A DNA stretch of 9,951 bases from JAFMDF01 sp964644655. Its GTDB lineage: Bacteria; Bacteroidota; Bacteroidia; Chitinophagales; Saprospiraceae. The notes below the pieces were generated by a model. The model made no database searches and was not told the origin of the DNA. It saw only the letters and a program-made list of their open reading frames with translations. Location of the stretch: positions 1 through 9,951 of the forward strand of contig CAZXYA010000357.1 of assembly GCA_964644655.1 (NCBI GenBank), written 5' to 3'. A program made the translations under genes and the position numbers. Position 1 is the stretch's first letter; every line of letters starts with the position of its first letter. Positions 7,808 through 9,951 of this stretch are shown here, one piece after another.

Positions 7808-8195
7808 CTAAAAAATCCTGTCACAAAAGGCTTTATTTTATACTTGTTGACCTCTCTTTTTTGCTACAACTTGCCTTATCATTAAGAAAAAGCATTTAAT
7901 TACTGCATTTTATATTCAAAATACTTAAAAATTCCCCCACCTACATTCAATAAAGAGGCTAAATTTAATAATTGACTTAAGAAGACTGTAAGGCTATAAG
8001 AATCGAACAACTTCTAAAATACAATTATTTGCTTAATTATCTCTTAATAAGTCACATTAGGGTACTTTCTCCCCCACCATTCCTGAGTGTATTTTAAAAT
8101 TCTAATAATGTCTGTGCAAAAAATGTCAAATAGTGTCAGGTAGTAACTGTCACAAAAAGTACATTTTTTAAACTTCTTCAAAATCTACTAGAAAA
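7808..8195. other. AT-rich intergenic region without a recognisable gene
   Basis: This 388-base stretch lies between two co-oriented surface-protein genes. The longest notable reading stretch, from ATG 8108, ends after 11 codons. It holds two copies of TCCCCCACC (7933-7941 and 8070-8078), two copies of CTGTCACAAAA (7818-7828 and 8147-8157) and three TGTCA words close together (8124, 8134, 8148). A weak hairpin (AAATCCT pairing with AGGCTTT, one mismatch) just after the first stop codon could act as a terminator, but it is too weak to call. The region presumably carries the promoter of the downstream gene. Confidence 0.6.
8160..8179 (+). promoter_or_regulatory. Candidate start-proximal promoter/leader element of the DUF11 gene
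   Basis: The sequence TAC-A-TTTTTT-AAAC-TT-CTTC ends 16 bases before ATG 8196. It closely resembles the sequence before the first gene (34-51). TACATTTT fits seven of eight positions of the TAnnTTTG -7 box known for the Bacteroidota primary sigma factor, but no clear TTG is seen at the proper distance upstream. There is no Shine-Dalgarno sequence, as is usual for Bacteroidota. Function is inferred from the match between the two genes. Confidence 0.3.
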
Positions 8196-9951
8196 ATGAG
8201 AATCAATTTAACTAACTGGATATTCCCAATTGCTAAAGGTATTACGCTAAATTTATCTTCGATTGCTAAATTTTCTTGTTTATTAATCCTATTGCTAAGT
8301 TTAGATGTACAGCTATATGCGCAGCACGATTTATCAGTTGTGAAAACTGTTGATGTAGATAGCGCAGGAGTTGGCGATACCGTAACTTTTACTATTGTCT
8401 TAAATAATGATGGTGGAACTGCGGTTAATAATATCTCTATACAAGATTCGCTTCCGATGGGCATGGTTTACATCGACGATACACCTGACGTGGGTACCTA
8501 TGTATCCAGTTCAGGCATTTGGACAGTCGGTAATATTACTGCTGGTACAGCTAGTGTTCAATTACAAATTCGGGCTAGACTGGAAACACCAGGTGTACAC
8601 ACAGGAATTGCCCAAATTCATGCTGTAGATGGCTTTGATATAGATTCTGCCCCTGATGATGATGTAGTGACAGATGATGATTATGCAACTGCCTGTATAT
8701 CTATTCCTTTTAAAATTTGCCCAACTTTAGAAGATACAATTGTATTAACTGCTCCAGCAGGATACACTGGTTATCAATGGACAAAAGATGGGATGGATAT
8801 TCCGTTGGCTACTAATCAGGAATATAGAGCTTTTGAAGTAGGAGATTATACTTTTAGAGCGAATAATATGGCAACTATGTGTGCAGATAGTACTTGTTGC
8901 CCAATTCAAATTGAAGCCGCTTGTTTTGATTTAGCTTTGGATAAAAAATTGGCTGGTGGGCAATCACCTAATGTCTCTCCTGGTGATCCTGTAACTTATA
9001 CCATTACCGTACATAACCAAGGAGATTTTTATGCAGATAGTATTTTAATAACAGATTATCTACCAGCAGGTGTCACTAATAATTCTGGTATATGGATAGG
9101 AAATGACACTTTATTAACTATAGCGGATGGAGGACTGGTAGCAGGTGGATTAGCACCAGGCACCAATACATCTGTTGATATTACTTTGACATTAGGTGCT
9201 TCCGTCTCCGCAGACAGTTTAATCAATTATGCAGAAATAACTTCAGCTAGTGAGGTCAGTCAAACGGACGATAGAGATATTGATTCGACTCCAGATGCTC
9301 TTAATAATAATGATGCCGGAGGAAATTCTAATAGTGCAGCAGATGATTATTTATTAGGAGATGGAACTGGCGCAACTCCTAGTGGTGATGCGACAGGAGA
9401 CGAAGATGATCATGATCCAGCCGTTGTTTATATCTGTCCAAATATTACGAATCCAACTGCTACAACGAATGTCTGTTCTGGTGATATGGTTGCTTCTTTA
9501 AGTGTGTCAACTACCAACGCAGATGCAAATGGTATTTCCTTTGTTTATTTTACGGATGCACAGACAGGTGATGATATGTATGGTGTTCCAGATATGCCCA
9601 TTGGCACAGTAACCGCAGTAGCTGGTACTGCAAGTGTCACCAATATCTCATTCCCTACTAATGGAACAGCTTCGCCAGTTACTTATTATGTATATGCGAT
9701 TATTAATCCTATACCAGATACTGCTTCTTGTCGGCCATTTCAGGAGATTCAGGTAGTTGTGCATGGATTATTGACAGCAGGAACAAATGGTAGTCACGAG
9801 ATTTGTGAAGGAGAAACAGCTACTCAGGATTTAACAGCTATAATAACAGGAGAAGATGCAGGCGGTAATTGGGAAGAAGCGACCGCATCGGGAGCCAATA
9901 TAACCGATCCAACAAGTGTAAACTTTAGTGCAGTCGCTCCAGGAATTTATA
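8196..9951 (+). CDS. Exported DUF11/Ig-like surface protein, partial (3' end beyond window)
   Basis: The frame stays open from ATG 8196 through 585 codons to the window edge. An in-frame TAA at 8169-8171 makes this ATG the first possible start. Residues 1-43 look like a signal peptide with an unusually long n-region, a hydrophobic core FSCLLILLLSL (26-36) and likely cleavage after LYAQ. Mature domains: DUF11 copy 1, about 44-150 (HDLSVVKTVD, GDTVTFTIVLNN, IQDSLPMGMVY); Ig-like about 173-240 (GYQWTKDG, VGDYTFRA); DUF11 copy 2, about 243-410 (DLALDKKLAGG, GDPVTYTITVHNQG, ITDYLPAGV) ending in an Asp-rich stretch; a YYVYA-type Ig-like module 414-522; then the start of another Ig/PKD-like unit with EICEGETAT. 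DUF11 repeats are stalk-like beta domains of secreted or surface proteins. The missing C terminus would normally hold more repeats and a sorting signal. The function is probably structural or adhesive. Confidence 0.9.
   Translation, partial: MRINLTNWIFPIAKGITLNLSSIAKFSCLLILLLSLDVQLYAQHDLSVVKTVDVDSAGVGDTVTFTIVLNNDGGTAVNNISIQDSLPMGMVYIDDTPDVGTYVSSSGIWTVGNITAGTASVQLQIRARLETPGVHTGIAQIHAVDGFDIDSAPDDDVVTDDDYATACISIPFKICPTLEDTIVLTAPAGYTGYQWTKDGMDIPLATNQEYRAFEVGDYTFRANNMATMCADSTCCPIQIEAACFDLALDKKLAGGQSPNVSPGDPVTYTITVHNQGDFYADSILITDYLPAGVTNNSGIWIGNDTLLTIADGGLVAGGLAPGTNTSVDITLTLGASVSADSLINYAEITSASEVSQTDDRDIDSTPDALNNNDAGGNSNSAADDYLLGDGTGATPSGDATGDEDDHDPAVVYICPNITNPTATTNVCSGDMVASLSVSTTNADANGISFVYFTDAQTGDDMYGVPDMPIGTVTAVAGTASVTNISFPTNGTASPVTYYVYAIINPIPDTASCRPFQEIQVVVHGLLTAGTNGSHEICEGETATQDLTAIITGEDAGGNWEEATASGANITDPTSVNFSAVAPGIY
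9435..9761 (+). repeat. YYVYA-type Ig-like module shared with the upstream gene
   Basis: Residues 414-522 of the second protein align by eye with residues 788-897 of the first (nt 2444-2773). Shared landmarks, second then first: NVCSGD / NTCQGE; ISFVYF / VRFYRF; IGT / IGT; FPTN / FPTSN; TYYVYAI / TYYVYAV; CRPFQEIQVVV / CYPFLEYIVNV. The order and spacing agree over the whole module of roughly 110 residues. It is probably an Ig-like beta-sandwich with one Cys near each end. No function is known to me. Confidence 0.65.

Noticed and set aside
7812..7834. Possible terminator hairpin after the adhesin gene
   Set aside because: The stem is mainly A-T pairs with only two adjacent G-C pairs and one mismatch, so it is too weak to call.
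7972..8000. TTGACT-N17-TATAAG resembling a classical sigma-70 promoter
   Set aside because: Bacteroidota primary sigma factors use a different -7/-33 consensus, the leader would be about 190 bases, and one such match in AT-rich DNA is expected by chance.
8108..8143. Mini open frame in the intergenic region (ATG to TAG, 11 codons)
   Set aside because: Too short, no ribosome-binding context and no recognisable peptide.
8168..8464. 98-codon minus-strand open frame overlapping the start of the second gene
   Set aside because: Antisense to the signal peptide and first DUF11 domain; Ser/Thr/Pro-rich composition is what the reverse complement of that coding strand yields, and no domain is visible.
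8407..8628. 73-codon plus-strand open frame
   Set aside because: It lies in a different frame inside the DUF11 gene, which runs open from 8196 to the window end with clear domain signatures; the short frame is a shadow.

Overview
This AT-rich window carries two large surface or secreted protein genes on the plus strand and almost nothing else. The lineage is most likely Bacteroidota. The evidence is the mosaic of SprB-like, HYR-like, PKD, DUF11 and MopE-type modules, the absence of Shine-Dalgarno sequences before either gene, and A/T-rich leaders. The particular module set (choice-of-anchor A, H-type-lectin-like repeats nested in a HYR context, an MRDDLR-type module, a dockerin-like pair) resembles multi-domain proteins of marine or gliding groups such as Saprospiria or Flavobacteriia. 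That narrower placement is inference from memory of such architectures.

Layout: 1-82 is a short leader. 83-7807 is one uninterrupted gene for a 2574-residue exported mosaic adhesin. 7808-8195 is an AT-rich intergenic stretch with short repeats and no convincing gene. 8196 to the window edge is the 5' part of a second exported protein with two DUF11 domains and Ig-like modules. It stays open at the window end, with 585 codons visible.

The first protein reads in this order: signal peptide; choice-of-anchor A domain; five Cys-flanked acidic 22-residue linkers (MopE-like, probably metal binding) that separate a discoidin (F5/8 type C) domain and several beta-rich domains; PKD, SprB-like, cadherin-like and HYR-like domains; three tandem H-type-lectin-like repeats inserted inside a HYR-like unit; an MRDDLR-type module; a dockerin-like pair; type-3-thrombospondin-like acidic repeats; and a Cys/His-rich C terminus. 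No typical type IX secretion C-terminal domain is visible.

The two genes share an Ig-like module and a similar sequence just upstream of their start codons. This suggests they belong to one family of co-evolving, possibly co-regulated surface proteins, probably for adhesion to glycans or matrix. No enzyme, RNA gene, mobile element, CRISPR array or defence system was seen.
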